DNA from: Parasulfuritortus sp.
GTDB lineage: Bacteria > Pseudomonadota > Gammaproteobacteria > Burkholderiales > Thiobacillaceae
Direction: 5' to 3'
NCBI GenBank assembly: GCA_031291185.1
Contig: JARLJM010000078.1
Span: 1 to 39,650, forward strand
Length of the DNA stretch: 39,650 bases
The stretch's first letter is position 1. Each line of letters opens with the position of its first letter. Position numbers and translations under genes: made by a program. Below are positions 24,796-32,954 of this stretch, one piece after another. The notes under the pieces are model-generated. The model was given only the letters and a program-made list of their open reading frames with translations. It was not told the origin of the DNA and made no database searches.

Positions 24796-25931
24796 GCATA
24801 TATTTCCTCACCGGCGCCTCAGGCGCAGTTGGCAGTGCTATCGTCCCATTGCTTCTGGCCGATCCCGACACTCAGGTAAGATTGCTGTTGCGCGCTGACT
24901 CAGACACCACCCTTGAAAAACGACTAAATGACTTGATTCAGTTTTGGGGTTTGAGCAATGTCCCTGGCCAACTAATGCGTTTAAAGGCTTTCCGGGGGGA
25001 TGCTGCATTAGACAATTTTGGCTTGCCAGATGCCCAATACAACGAATTGACCAATGAATGTACGCACGCCATCCATTGCGCAGGTACGGTACGAATGAAT
25101 TTACCACTGGAAGATGCACGCCATTCTGCAGTCAACTCTGCTCAGGCAATGGTTGGCTTCGCCCGTAAACTTGCTGCTGCAGGTCATTTGATCAAATTCG
25201 AGTACGTAAGCACCTTGGGAGTGGCTGGTAAACGTCCTGGCGTCTTGCCTGAGCACTGGCAAGATAACAAGCCTGTATTTCATAATACCTACGAGCAAGC
25301 AAAGGCCGAGGCAGTAGAGATCATTCATAACGCCATCACCAAGGAAGAGCTACCTGCGACGGTACATCGTCCAAGCATGGTAATCGGCGACTCCAGGGAC
25401 GGGCGCATTATCCACTTCCAGATTTTTTATTTTATTTGCGAATTTCTTTCAGGGAGAAAGACCTTTGGCCTATTTCCGAGTTTTGGCGAGGCTCGACTCG
25501 ACATCATCCCAGTAAATTGGGTCGCTGATGCGATCGTAGCGTCCAGCCGCGATATCGCGACAGCAGGAAAGATATTTCACCTATGTAGCGGCCCCGAACA
25601 AGCCCCAAAACTCGAAGAACTCAAGGCATTGGTACGCAACACTTTTAAAGATCATGGCTTGAGCGTACCCAGTGGGTTAAGTATTCCACGCAGGATGTTT
25701 GCCGCCCTTGTACAACTGGCCAGCCGATTGGCTCCCGAGTCAAAACGCAAGTCGCTGTCCACGCTCCCCATTTATCTAGATTACCTCGCCGATCAACAAG
25801 GATTTGGTAATGCAGCCTACACATCCTGGCTTAAAAGCCGTAGCCTATATTTGCCAGACAAGAAGGATTACTTACACAATGTTCTAAATTATTATTTGGA
25901 GATGCACCACAGCCAACCAGCAAGAACATAA
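24792..25931 (+). CDS. thioester-reductase-like NAD(P)-dependent protein (NAD_binding_4 family)
   Basis: A 379-residue extended short-chain dehydrogenase. The nucleotide-binding motif GASGAVG is at residues 8-14, HCAGTVRM near 95-102, the conserved serine region YVSTLGVAG near 138-146 and the catalytic pair Tyr167/Lys171 in YEQAK. These features match the male-sterility/thioester-reductase group, which reduces acyl-thioesters to aldehydes or alcohols. Coupling by ATGA overlap to the acyl ligase suggests the pair reduces an activated acyl group. An epimerase-type role on a sugar nucleotide is the main alternative. It is the last gene of the plus-strand operon; I see no good terminator for that strand after it. 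Confidence 0.82.
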   Translation: MSIYFLTGASGAVGSAIVPLLLADPDTQVRLLLRADSDTTLEKRLNDLIQFWGLSNVPGQLMRLKAFRGDAALDNFGLPDAQYNELTNECTHAIHCAGTVRMNLPLEDARHSAVNSAQAMVGFARKLAAAGHLIKFEYVSTLGVAGKRPGVLPEHWQDNKPVFHNTYEQAKAEAVEIIHNAITKEELPATVHRPSMVIGDSRDGRIIHFQIFYFICEFLSGRKTFGLFPSFGEARLDIIPVNWVADAIVASSRDIATAGKIFHLCSGPEQAPKLEELKALVRNTFKDHGLSVPSGLSIPRRMFAALVQLASRLAPESKRKSLSTLPIYLDYLADQQGFGNAAYTSWLKSRSLYLPDKKDYLHNVLNYYLEMHHSQPART

Positions 25932-26045
25932 AAAATAGCTCTGTATACCTTCCATATGCATCATCCCTAGTTGAGCTCCGCATATAAATCAGGCGCGTTG
26001 GTTTTATCAATTTTTTTCACAAAAATACCAAACAAACAAAATTAA

Positions 26046-26071
26046 AAGCCTCTCCATTTCTGGAGAGGCTT
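26046..26071 (-). terminator. rho-independent terminator of the PEP-CTERM gene
   Basis: A perfect 10-bp stem (AAGCCTCTCC paired with GGAGAGGCTT) encloses a six-base loop. On the minus strand it is followed by a T-rich stretch (TTAATTTTG), and it lies 47 nt beyond the stop of the PEP-CTERM gene. The plus-strand side lacks a T run, so it probably serves the minus strand mainly. Confidence 0.85.
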
Positions 26072-26118
26072 CATGTAAGAGGGAAATCCCTTACGAGGTC
26101 AAAGCTGAGGTCTATAAA

Positions 26119-26931
26119 TTAAGCAGTCCGCTTTGCGCGACGTGACAGACCAAGACCGAGCAAACCGATGCCAAGCAAAGCCAGGCTTTCAGGTTCCGGC
26201 ACGGAGGTGCCGCGTGTGTTCATGGTGCCAGCCCAGCACCATGCACCAGGAACAGGTGTGCTATAGCAAGACGAGGTGTCATCATTAGGGTTCAAAACGA
26301 AATTACTGGCTGAACTCGTCAAAGCGATATCGGCAAAACCGCCCAGACCGTCAGCAATGCTATTGCCATTGAGGGTATGCTGAACATTAACGGACCCGAA
26401 TCCACTAGCAACGTCCAACAAGCCAAAACCACTATCCCCTAAAGCTGCACCAGTAATTGCGCCACTAGCATCCAGCGTAGCCAAGTTGCCTGTAGCCGGA
26501 TCTGTAAAATTGTGGCCAGTTAGTTGCACAATAGGAGTCATCGCTTGAATCAGGGCAACGTTGGAAGCCGAACTAGAGTTAAACAAGTTGATGTTAAAGG
26601 CGCCCTTGTAAATATTAACCGTACCGCCAGTGAAATCCAGATGCCCCGTCAACAGATCTGCAGCAGTGACCGTATAGCCTGAGTAGTAAAAATACAAATC
26701 GCAGGCACCACCACTACAATAAGTGGAGTTTCCATTTATTGTGCTGATAACACCGTAACCTTGGGCCTGTTGACCAACGCCATCAACGTATGTTTCGGCC
26801 AACGTTGCGGTTTCAATATTCATTGCGCCTGTACCGAAATCAATACCGTCAACAATCAAATTCGCATAGACCGGGGCTGAAGCCGCAATCGCGAGTGCCG
26901 CCATAGCCGCTGACAAAAGAGTTTTTTTCAT
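26119..26931 (-). CDS. PEP-CTERM sorting-domain protein
   Basis: A 270-residue secreted protein. A Sec signal peptide starts MKKTLLSAAM and is likely cut at VYA before Asn24. The C-terminus is a textbook PEP-CTERM signal: VPEPESLALLG from residue 244, a hydrophobic helix to about 262 and the basic tail SRRAKRTA. The body is rich in Gly, Thr, Ser and Asn, predicted beta, with Cys pairs in CSGGAC and CYSTPVPGAWC, and matches no enzyme family I know. It should be exported, processed by exosortase A and released to or anchored at the surface with the polysaccharide. The ATG at 26931 has AAGGA seven bases upstream; a longer frame to 27000 would overrun the promoter. Confidence 0.95.
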   Translation of the reverse strand: MKKTLLSAAMAALAIAASAPVYANLIVDGIDFGTGAMNIETATLAETYVDGVGQQAQGYGVISTINGNSTYCSGGACDLYFYYSGYTVTAADLLTGHLDFTGGTVNIYKGAFNINLFNSSSASNVALIQAMTPIVQLTGHNFTDPATGNLATLDASGAITGAALGDSGFGLLDVASGFGSVNVQHTLNGNSIADGLGGFADIALTSSASNFVLNPNDDTSSCYSTPVPGAWCWAGTMNTRGTSVPEPESLALLGIGLLGLGLSRRAKRTA

Positions 26932-27274
26932 GATATGTCCTTTTACTCTGGTTAATGAGAGCGCACTCTTGATACGCCTGCTGTAGGTATGGAGCAACAA
27001 TCATGCCATTATTTAAATTAATTTAAAATGTCTTTTATATACAATGCGTTGCCAGCATACACACTCACTTCAAACATGAAGAACGGCCTCCGAAATGGTG
27101 GACTGTAAAAAACTCCGACACACCAAAACTCTTTAATTCAGAGAGGGTAACTACTGGCCACCTTGACACGATCATGCCTAAGACCAGTGCGCCCCACCTC
27201 TCTTGAAGAATCATCCGCTGTCTTCAGAACATGAACCGCGCGGCATAAGCCATAACAGCATTTTGGATCTAACT
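26932..27274. other. 343-nt non-coding region upstream of the PEP-CTERM gene
   Basis: It holds the leader and sigma-54 promoter of the PEP-CTERM gene. Just upstream of the promoter is a strongly A/T-rich stretch (27009-27055), which could help bending. A direct repeat CTCCGA occurs at 27088-27093 and 27113-27118, and is a weak candidate activator site. No open frame longer than a few codons with a ribosome-binding site is seen. No terminator is evident for the LolA-like gene, whose stop is at the right end of this gap. Confidence 0.6.
26993..27008 (-). promoter_or_regulatory. sigma-54 (RpoN) -24/-12 promoter of the PEP-CTERM gene
   Basis: On the minus strand the sequence TGGCATGATTGTTGCT matches the RpoN consensus (TGGCAC/TG, four bases, TTGCA/T) at every conserved position and with exact GG-to-GC spacing. 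Transcription would start about 12 nt further on, near 26982, giving a leader of about 50 nt with the ribosome-binding site near its end. RpoN together with the PrsK/PrsR two-component pair is known to drive PEP-CTERM genes in floc-forming betaproteobacteria; neither regulator gene is in this window. Confidence 0.85.
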
Positions 27275-28057
27275 TTATTGAAGTTTTTTGAGGTATTCCT
27301 TGGAAAACACCTGATCTGGCAGATTGCGTAGTTTAAGGATGCTGTAGTCCATCACTGACCGCTTTCCAGACTCTAGAGCATCTTCCATGATCAACCGCAT
27401 GGGACGTAGCTTGCCCGCAGCGAACTGATAGCCCTCATAGGTGCAGACTTTCATCAACCGGTTCGAGAGTGAAAAGAATTCTGCTTTTCGTGGGCGATAG
27501 TTGGCCTTGTCCACCCACAACATCACCCGATGGTATGTAACTCCACGGTCTATGGCAGTAAGTTCCAAAACAAAATACGGTCTCCCATCCAAGAGTTCCG
27601 TCCGCGCTATGCTTGGTGTGTAGTCACCGGAAAAATTGGCCCGTGCAAGATCTCCGTTTGCCACCTGACCGGTTAGGCGCTGAGCAAGACCCAACCGAAT
27701 GGGCTGCGAGACGTCGGGCATGAACACCCATAAATCATGCCCCTTCATCAACATGATCTGCCCCCGTTCAGAAGCCGGTTCAAGTATCATTACGACCGTG
27801 TTATCGTTGCCCTTTGAAAGCACCCGATATTTACGTTTCTCTGCATTCTGATCTGGAGCAGTGCTGGTGATATCAATATCAACTTGAAAACTCTCAGACG
27901 GGAAACGGATTTCATCTGCTTTTTCCAGTATGCTCCGCGCCAAGGGGTCTTCTGCCGTCTGAATATCACTGGCAAAGCAAGCGGTGCTGAAAAACGGGGA
28001 AAAACAAATACTGGCCAGTAAAAATGAGAGGTGAATTGCTTTCAATTTCATGCTCAT
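27275..28057 (-). CDS. LolA-like periplasmic outer-membrane lipoprotein-sorting protein
   Basis: A 260-residue protein with a signal peptide (hydrophobic residues about 9-28, cut near CFA before Ser). The mature part shows the open-barrel LolA/LolB-like pattern of the outer-membrane lipoprotein-sorting family: SFQVDIDITS, GQIMLMKGHDLWVFMPDVSQPIRL, YFVLELTA, VMLWVDKANYRPRKAEFFS. Such proteins carry lipids or lipoproteins across the periplasm. Here the neighbours are an ABC ATPase, a DUF1302-like barrel and two FtsX-type permeases. It is divergent from the ATPase gene with only 48 nt between starts. GAGGA lies about nine bases before the ATG. The cargo is unknown. Confidence 0.83.
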   Translation of the reverse strand: MSMKLKAIHLSFLLASICFSPFFSTACFASDIQTAEDPLARSILEKADEIRFPSESFQVDIDITSTAPDQNAEKRKYRVLSKGNDNTVVMILEPASERGQIMLMKGHDLWVFMPDVSQPIRLGLAQRLTGQVANGDLARANFSGDYTPSIARTELLDGRPYFVLELTAIDRGVTYHRVMLWVDKANYRPRKAEFFSLSNRLMKVCTYEGYQFAAGKLRPMRLIMEDALESGKRSVMDYSILKLRNLPDQVFSKEYLKKLQ

Positions 28058-28105
28058 ATCAGAAGTTCCTCATTATTTATCGAAACTCCAAGGTAGGGGC
28101 CCACG

Positions 28106-28858
28106 ATGAGTCTTGTCCGCGTTGAAGGCGTGACCAAATCGTACCGTCTAGGCGAGCAGACGGTAACAGCACTGCACAATATCACACTGTCTTTTGATGA
28201 AGGCGTGTTCCTGGCTATTGCGGGACCATCAGGCAGTGGGAAAACCACCTTGCTGAATATCATTGGCTGCATAGATGCTCCGAGCACGGGGAAAGTCTAT
28301 ATAGACAACGCTGAGGTGACTGGCCGGTCACCCGATGATCTGGCAGACCTTCGCGCTCATACGACGGGATTCATTTTTCAGACCTTCAATTTGTTTCCTG
28401 TGCTGACTGCGGCCGAAAACGTGGAATATCCCTTGCTGAACCTGCCTGAAATAACTCGTGAGGAACGGCAAAAAAGAGTGGCTCGATTCCTTGCCGTGGT
28501 CGGGCTGGAAAAACACGCCGATCGCAAGCCGAACCAGCTGAGTGGAGGCCAGCGCCAACGCGTCGCCATTGCGCGTGCCTTGGCTATCAAGCCTCGTATT
28601 GTGCTGGCTGATGAGCCCACCGCCAATCTGGACCGACGCACAGGCGAGGAAATTTTAAATCTGATGAAGGACATTAACCGCCAGTACGGCACAACCTTCA
28701 TTTTCTCCACCCATGATCGCCGAATCATGTCCATGGCTGACCGACTCATCCGCATTGAGGATGGTCGGATTGCCTCTCTGGCCATGAAAGTGAACGACAA
28801 TTGGAAGTCAGTAAGGCTCGCTGCGGGGGCAGCTCAGGAAATTGGGAAAACGTCATGA
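28106..28858 (+). CDS. ABC transporter ATP-binding protein (LolD/MacB type)
   Basis: A 250-residue ATPase of the MacB/LolD/FtsE group. Walker A is GPSGSGKT (residues 40-47), the Q-loop is FIFQTFNLFPVLTAAENV, the signature LSGGQRQR is at 145-152 and Walker B IVLADEPTANLD is near 165-176. It should power the two FtsX-type permeases encoded at 30352-32819, the only ABC permeases in the window; they lack an ATPase next to them. AGGTAGGGG precedes the ATG. Its stop overlaps the start of the DUF1302-like gene (ATGA), tying the ATPase to an outer-membrane component. Confidence 0.93.
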   Translation: MSLVRVEGVTKSYRLGEQTVTALHNITLSFDEGVFLAIAGPSGSGKTTLLNIIGCIDAPSTGKVYIDNAEVTGRSPDDLADLRAHTTGFIFQTFNLFPVLTAAENVEYPLLNLPEITREERQKRVARFLAVVGLEKHADRKPNQLSGGQRQRVAIARALAIKPRIVLADEPTANLDRRTGEEILNLMKDINRQYGTTFIFSTHDRRIMSMADRLIRIEDGRIASLAMKVNDNWKSVRLAAGAAQEIGKTS

Positions 28859-30339
28859 CACACAAGACTGCTTTGACATTGCTGGTGGGGCTGTTGAATA
28901 CGCCATTGTTGGCGGCCGCTGCGGGTAGTGGGTCGCACGGGTCCGTGGATACAGTCAACGTACTGGCCGACCAGGATGCCCTCCCCCTCTCTAAAGATGA
29001 TCTCTTCGGCACATCCGAACAACCCGTCGCACCGACCACCAAGAGCGAACCATCCTTGCCTGCATCTAAAGACAGCCTGTTTGACGAAGGATCCGTCACT
29101 CCGAATGCCAAGGTAGAAACATCGTATCCAATCACTGGCTTTGCCGAGACAGCATTAGCCTACACGTATTCTGATCCAGAACACTGGTCCGACGCGCTTG
29201 GTCGCCTTCAATTAAGTACCCAAGGTCAGTTTGGCCAAGGGGTCAAATGGAAAGTGACCGGACGTGCGGAATACAACGCCATTTATGATCTGACTAATCA
29301 TTACGCTGACTCCGTGGCCCATAACCAGCGAACAAAATTTCAATTTGAGGAAACATATCTCGACTTTGCCACCGGCAGTCTGGATTGGCGAGTCGGCCGA
29401 CAGCAAATTGTGTGGGGCGAAATGGTCGGTTTGTTTTTTGCGGATGTGGTTTCGGCCAAAGACATGAGAGAGTTCATCCTTCCTGACTTCAATATCCTTC
29501 GAATTCCCCAGTGGGCAGCGCGGGCAGAGTATTTCAAGGACGACTTCCACGCCGAAGCCATTTGGATTCCCTTCCCCAGCTATGATCAAATTGGAACTCC
29601 ATTTGATCATGCAAGATCAGGGGCCGGTTCTGATTTCTACCCGTACCCCATCTCGCCAGCGGGGATCCCGATAGTCATGGGCGAGGAAAAACCAGGGACA
29701 CAGCTGGGCCATGGCAATTTTGGTATCCGCCTTAACCAACTCACCAACGGCTGGGATTATTCCGGCTTCTTTTACAGTGGGATGGACAGCCAGCCAACCT
29801 TCTATCGGGATTCCGCCAACGAGCAGATTTTCTATCCCCGCCATGATCGAATCTGGCAGGCGGGTGGAACGCTCGCCAAAGACATGGGCTCTTTCGTGCT
29901 GAAGGCGGAAACGGTGTATACCAACGGTCGGCAGTTCAACGTGACCGATTTCGCCAGCAGTAATGGCTTGGTGGAACAGAATACCTTGGACTGGGTCGTC
30001 GGCCTGGACTTTAATCCCACACAAGATACCCGGGTCAATACCCAGTTGTTCCAACGCATATTCATTAATCACGCCCAGGATACGGTTTATGACAAGTACG
30101 AGAATGGCATGTCACTGCTCGTGAATCATAAATTTGCGGACCATTGGGAAGCTGAAACCATGCTCATCCACAGCCTGAACCGCAAGGACTGGATATTGCG
30201 CCCCAAAGTAACTTGGCGATTCAAACCTGACTGGCGATTGGCAGCTGGTGTGGATGTGTTTCATGGTCCACCTACCGGGCTATTCGGCCAATACGATAGC
30301 CAGGACCGTGTTTATACCGAAGTCAGGTACGACTTTTAG
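28855..30339 (+). CDS. DUF1302-like outer-membrane beta-barrel protein
   Basis: A 494-residue protein with a signal peptide (about residues 1-22) and an N-terminal linker carrying the motif LPxSKDxLF twice (residues 43-51 and 68-76). The barrel follows, with amphipathic strands rich in Trp, Tyr and Phe. The segments DFATGSLDWRVGRQQIVWGEM and DFNILRIPQWAARAEYF resemble DUF1302/alginate-export-type barrels, and the chain ends in a C-terminal Phe (VRYDF). It probably forms the outer-membrane end of an export or lipid-transfer route. The ATG at 28855 overlaps the ATPase stop; an in-frame ATG at 28801 lies inside that gene. The closest functional family is unsure. Confidence 0.8.
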   Translation: MTHKTALTLLVGLLNTPLLAAAAGSGSHGSVDTVNVLADQDALPLSKDDLFGTSEQPVAPTTKSEPSLPASKDSLFDEGSVTPNAKVETSYPITGFAETALAYTYSDPEHWSDALGRLQLSTQGQFGQGVKWKVTGRAEYNAIYDLTNHYADSVAHNQRTKFQFEETYLDFATGSLDWRVGRQQIVWGEMVGLFFADVVSAKDMREFILPDFNILRIPQWAARAEYFKDDFHAEAIWIPFPSYDQIGTPFDHARSGAGSDFYPYPISPAGIPIVMGEEKPGTQLGHGNFGIRLNQLTNGWDYSGFFYSGMDSQPTFYRDSANEQIFYPRHDRIWQAGGTLAKDMGSFVLKAETVYTNGRQFNVTDFASSNGLVEQNTLDWVVGLDFNPTQDTRVNTQLFQRIFINHAQDTVYDKYENGMSLLVNHKFADHWEAETMLIHSLNRKDWILRPKVTWRFKPDWRLAAGVDVFHGPPTGLFGQYDSQDRVYTEVRYDF

Positions 30340-30365
30340 CGAAGACGGCGCTCAGACGTTTTCGC
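30339..30365. terminator. weak hairpin at convergent gene ends
   Basis: GCGAAGACG and CGTTTTCGC form a nine-base stem with one wobble around a nine-base loop, placed exactly where the barrel gene and the permease gene converge (stops 12 nt apart). Neither side is followed by a clear T run, so termination is only a suggestion. Confidence 0.25.
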
Positions 30366-31563
30366 GCAATGCATCGACCACTGGTATTCCATACACGCGT
30401 GTAGCAGGAATTAAGGCAGCCACAATGGTGGAAAACAAACCTACCATAAAGGCGCTTATGACCACTGAAGTGATAATGCTTATGTGAGCAATGTAGGGCA
30501 AATCGGAGTTGGGTGGAGGCGGCATGGGAATACCTATGGCCGAGATAAGCAAAGCCAGAACAATCCCGATGACCACTCCGAGGATCGCGCCTGCCAGACC
30601 AATGATTGTATTTTCCAATACGATCAACTCAAATACTCGGCGTCTTCGGTTACCCAATGCCATCATGGTACCGAATTCACCTACCCGCTCAAACACACTC
30701 ATATTGACGCTGTTGACGACACTCAATAGCACCATGAGGACAATGATGATGCGCAACACCCCATACTGTACATCGTACATATCAACAACCTTGGAGTAGA
30801 AGTCATTCAAGTCTAACCAGGTTTTCACCTCCAGCCCCTTAGCAGCAGCTTTACTGGCCAACTGACTGGCAACACGCTCCGTGTCACCGGTGCTTTTCAG
30901 GGACACGACAAGCGTGTTAACCCCCGCTGTTGCAAGCAACTCTTGTGCATCGGCCAATGGGATACGAACAGCGCGGGCATCATAGTCTCTGGAAAAGGTC
31001 TGGAATACGCCTATTACCTGAAACTCCAGACTGTTGAGAGCACCATCCGGTGTGTTAACCACCAGATTCATCCAATCCTTAGGCTTAAGGTTGAGAGCAT
31101 GGGCAAGTCCCTGGCCTATCATCGCCCCATGAGCATCCTTATCGTTAAGGGGACGGCCTTCAGAAATCCGCATACTGCTACCGAGCCGGGCCTCACGAGC
31201 TGGGTCTACCCCTTCGCCGACAATAGGCATATCCGAGTGGCCATTGTTGATCAGGCCAGAAAAATACAACCTTCCCATGACATCATTGACTCCAGGCGTC
31301 GCGGCTATTGTCTTGCCAAAAAGCTCCGGTGCATTGATCAGATATTTTTCCGGGCTACGCGCGCCATGTTCAAAATAATCCGCCTTTGCAATTTGCAAAT
31401 GCCCTGATTGGGAATGGATGAGCACCTCACCCAGTTGAGTATAGATGTCACGGATAAAGCCTCCACTCAAGATCAGTCCGACAATACCGGTAATGATGGC
31501 CAGAAGCGTCATCCCTGAGCGAGCCTTATGGCGAAGAACATTACGTAAGGCGAGTTTCCACAT
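30352..31563 (-). CDS. ABC transporter permease, FtsX/LolE-like
   Basis: A 403-residue permease with the MacB/LolCE layout. The first membrane helix follows RNVLRHKARSGMTLLAI. A periplasmic domain spans about residues 45-260. Three C-terminal helices form the FtsX domain, with VFERVGEFGTMMALGNRRRRVFELIVLENTIIG as the coupling-helix region. It is clearly paralogous to the permease just upstream (11 nt gap), suggesting a heterodimer as in LolC/LolE. The ATPase partner is probably the LolD-like gene at 28106. Class VII ABC systems of this kind extract lipids or lipoproteins from the inner membrane, or drive periplasmic work, rather than pumping across the bilayer. Confidence 0.9.
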   Translation of the reverse strand: MWKLALRNVLRHKARSGMTLLAIITGIVGLILSGGFIRDIYTQLGEVLIHSQSGHLQIAKADYFEHGARSPEKYLINAPELFGKTIAATPGVNDVMGRLYFSGLINNGHSDMPIVGEGVDPAREARLGSSMRISEGRPLNDKDAHGAMIGQGLAHALNLKPKDWMNLVVNTPDGALNSLEFQVIGVFQTFSRDYDARAVRIPLADAQELLATAGVNTLVVSLKSTGDTERVASQLASKAAAKGLEVKTWLDLNDFYSKVVDMYDVQYGVLRIIIVLMVLLSVVNSVNMSVFERVGEFGTMMALGNRRRRVFELIVLENTIIGLAGAILGVVIGIVLALLISAIGIPMPPPPNSDLPYIAHISIITSVVISAFMVGLFSTIVAALIPATRVYGIPVVDALRENV

Positions 31564-31574
31564 GATGGCCCCTA

Positions 31575-32819
31575 CTACCGGTTATGACGCAGTGCATCGA
31601 CAATGACAAGTCGAGACGCACGCCAGGCCGGATAAATGCTGGCTATCAAATTTGTAGCGAGGGCCAACAATAGTGCCTGGACGACGATATCCGGGGTGAT
31701 GTTGATGCCTGCTATATACCCCCTGGACATGCCTGGTGCAGGGGGCATGGGTATGCCTATAGTCGAGATGATCTGTGCGCTCAAATAGCCCAATGTCACG
31801 CCACAAATTCCACCTATTGTCCCGAGCAGTACACCCTCGAGCAGAAACAGGCTCAGTATCCTACGACGAGGCAAGCCCAAAGCCATCGCCGTACCGATCT
31901 CCACAGTACGCTCCATGACACTCATGGTCATTGTGTTGCTGATGCTGAGCACAATAATGACCGCAATGATCAGTTTGACTACTGCCATCTGACGGGAAAA
32001 CAGTGCAACTGTTTTGTTGTAGAAGTCGGCCAGTTGGGTCCACGGCACAACTTCAAGCCCCTTGAACATGGCGTTTGCACTAAGCCGGTCCACAACATCG
32101 CTAGTCATTTCTGTACGATGTAGCGTTACTATCAAGAGATGCGATCCCGTAGTGCGCAACAGTTCCCGCGCTGTAGCAATCGGAATGCGCAGAATGTTGT
32201 CATCGTAGGCCTTCATGGAAGTAGAGGTCAGGCCGCGCACGGTACCCTCTACAGCATTTATGCCTCCGGTCGCTGTATTGGATAGAAGAACGACCCTATC
32301 ACCGGTTTTTACACCAAGGTTTGCCGCAAGCCCGGCACCCAGAACGATGCCTTTTGGATCCAGGTTTGAAGGGAGTTTCCCCTCTATAACCAGCAGATTG
32401 CGGGATGAAGGATCCAGATCGGGATCAATGCCTTCCCCAATAAATGATAACGTGCTGTCACCATGGCTGATCAGACCATTAAAATTGAGTCGTGGGGCGA
32501 CAGTTGCTGTTTCAGGAAGTTTTCCCAAGAATTGGATGGCTTGCGTTTTTGCTGGCATCAAATAGTGGAATGGATCTGCCAAGCCGTCCTTGTGGTATCC
32601 CTGTTCGGATATCTGGATGTGACCTAGCTGATTAACAGCGAGGTTTTTGTTCGCCCAATAAATCCATTCGATATAACCAGCCGATAGCATCATTGCAACC
32701 ACCCCGAAGGTAATTGCAATGATGGCGATAATGCTCCGGCGTCTCTGGCGCAGAATGTTCCTTAGCGCAAGACGAGAATCGATAGCAAGCGTTCTAAACG
32801 TGATAATTGGCTTGTTCAT
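31575..32819 (-). CDS. ABC transporter permease, FtsX/LolC-like
   Basis: A 414-residue permease of the same type as its downstream neighbour. RNILRQRRRSIIAIIAI leads into the first helix, a periplasmic domain with LGHIQISEQGYHKDG follows, and the FtsX domain has VMERTVEIGTAMALGLPRRRILSLFLLEG and two further helices. The shared pattern LGHIQI/SGHLQI and the similar C-terminal PMPP segment show that the two arose by duplication. The start ATG overlaps the stop of a 40-codon frame (ATGA). The gene stands 135 nt downstream of the small membrane protein gene on the same strand. Confidence 0.9.
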   Translation of the reverse strand: MNKPIITFRTLAIDSRLALRNILRQRRRSIIAIIAITFGVVAMMLSAGYIEWIYWANKNLAVNQLGHIQISEQGYHKDGLADPFHYLMPAKTQAIQFLGKLPETATVAPRLNFNGLISHGDSTLSFIGEGIDPDLDPSSRNLLVIEGKLPSNLDPKGIVLGAGLAANLGVKTGDRVVLLSNTATGGINAVEGTVRGLTSTSMKAYDDNILRIPIATARELLRTTGSHLLIVTLHRTEMTSDVVDRLSANAMFKGLEVVPWTQLADFYNKTVALFSRQMAVVKLIIAVIIVLSISNTMTMSVMERTVEIGTAMALGLPRRRILSLFLLEGVLLGTIGGICGVTLGYLSAQIISTIGIPMPPAPGMSRGYIAGINITPDIVVQALLLALATNLIASIYPAWRASRLVIVDALRHNR

Positions 32820-32938
32820 GACAACGCATCAAACAAGCCTGAAATCGAATTAAAAGCGTTACGCACCGTCATGATTTTATTGAAGCTGAACGAAGAGAAG
32901 CCTGTTCGGGTAGCCATCGAGCTTGCATCAGACTTCAC
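32816..32938 (-). CDS. possible 40-residue peptide coupled to the permease gene
   Basis: A frame opened by GTG at 32938 (internal ATG at 32917) runs 40 codons through most of the 135-nt gap and ends in a TGA that overlaps the permease ATG as ATGA. GAGGTAGG lies about 14 bases before the GTG. The product is serine-rich and unrecognised, without a membrane segment. The overlap geometry suggests translation coupling, but the frame could be chance. Confidence 0.25.
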   Translation of the reverse strand: MKSDASSMATRTGFSSFSFNKIMTVRNAFNSISGLFDALS

Positions 32939-32954
32939 TTCTGCCCGGCCTACC

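Noticed and set aside
26932..27000. 23-residue extension upstream of the PEP-CTERM signal peptide
   Set aside because: It would start at or before the predicted transcription start of the RpoN promoter, and the inner ATG has a good ribosome-binding site and a typical signal peptide.
28801..28854. Earlier in-frame ATG for the DUF1302-like protein
   Set aside because: It lies within the ATPase gene and adds residues before a good signal peptide; the ATGA overlap at 28855 is the more typical start.
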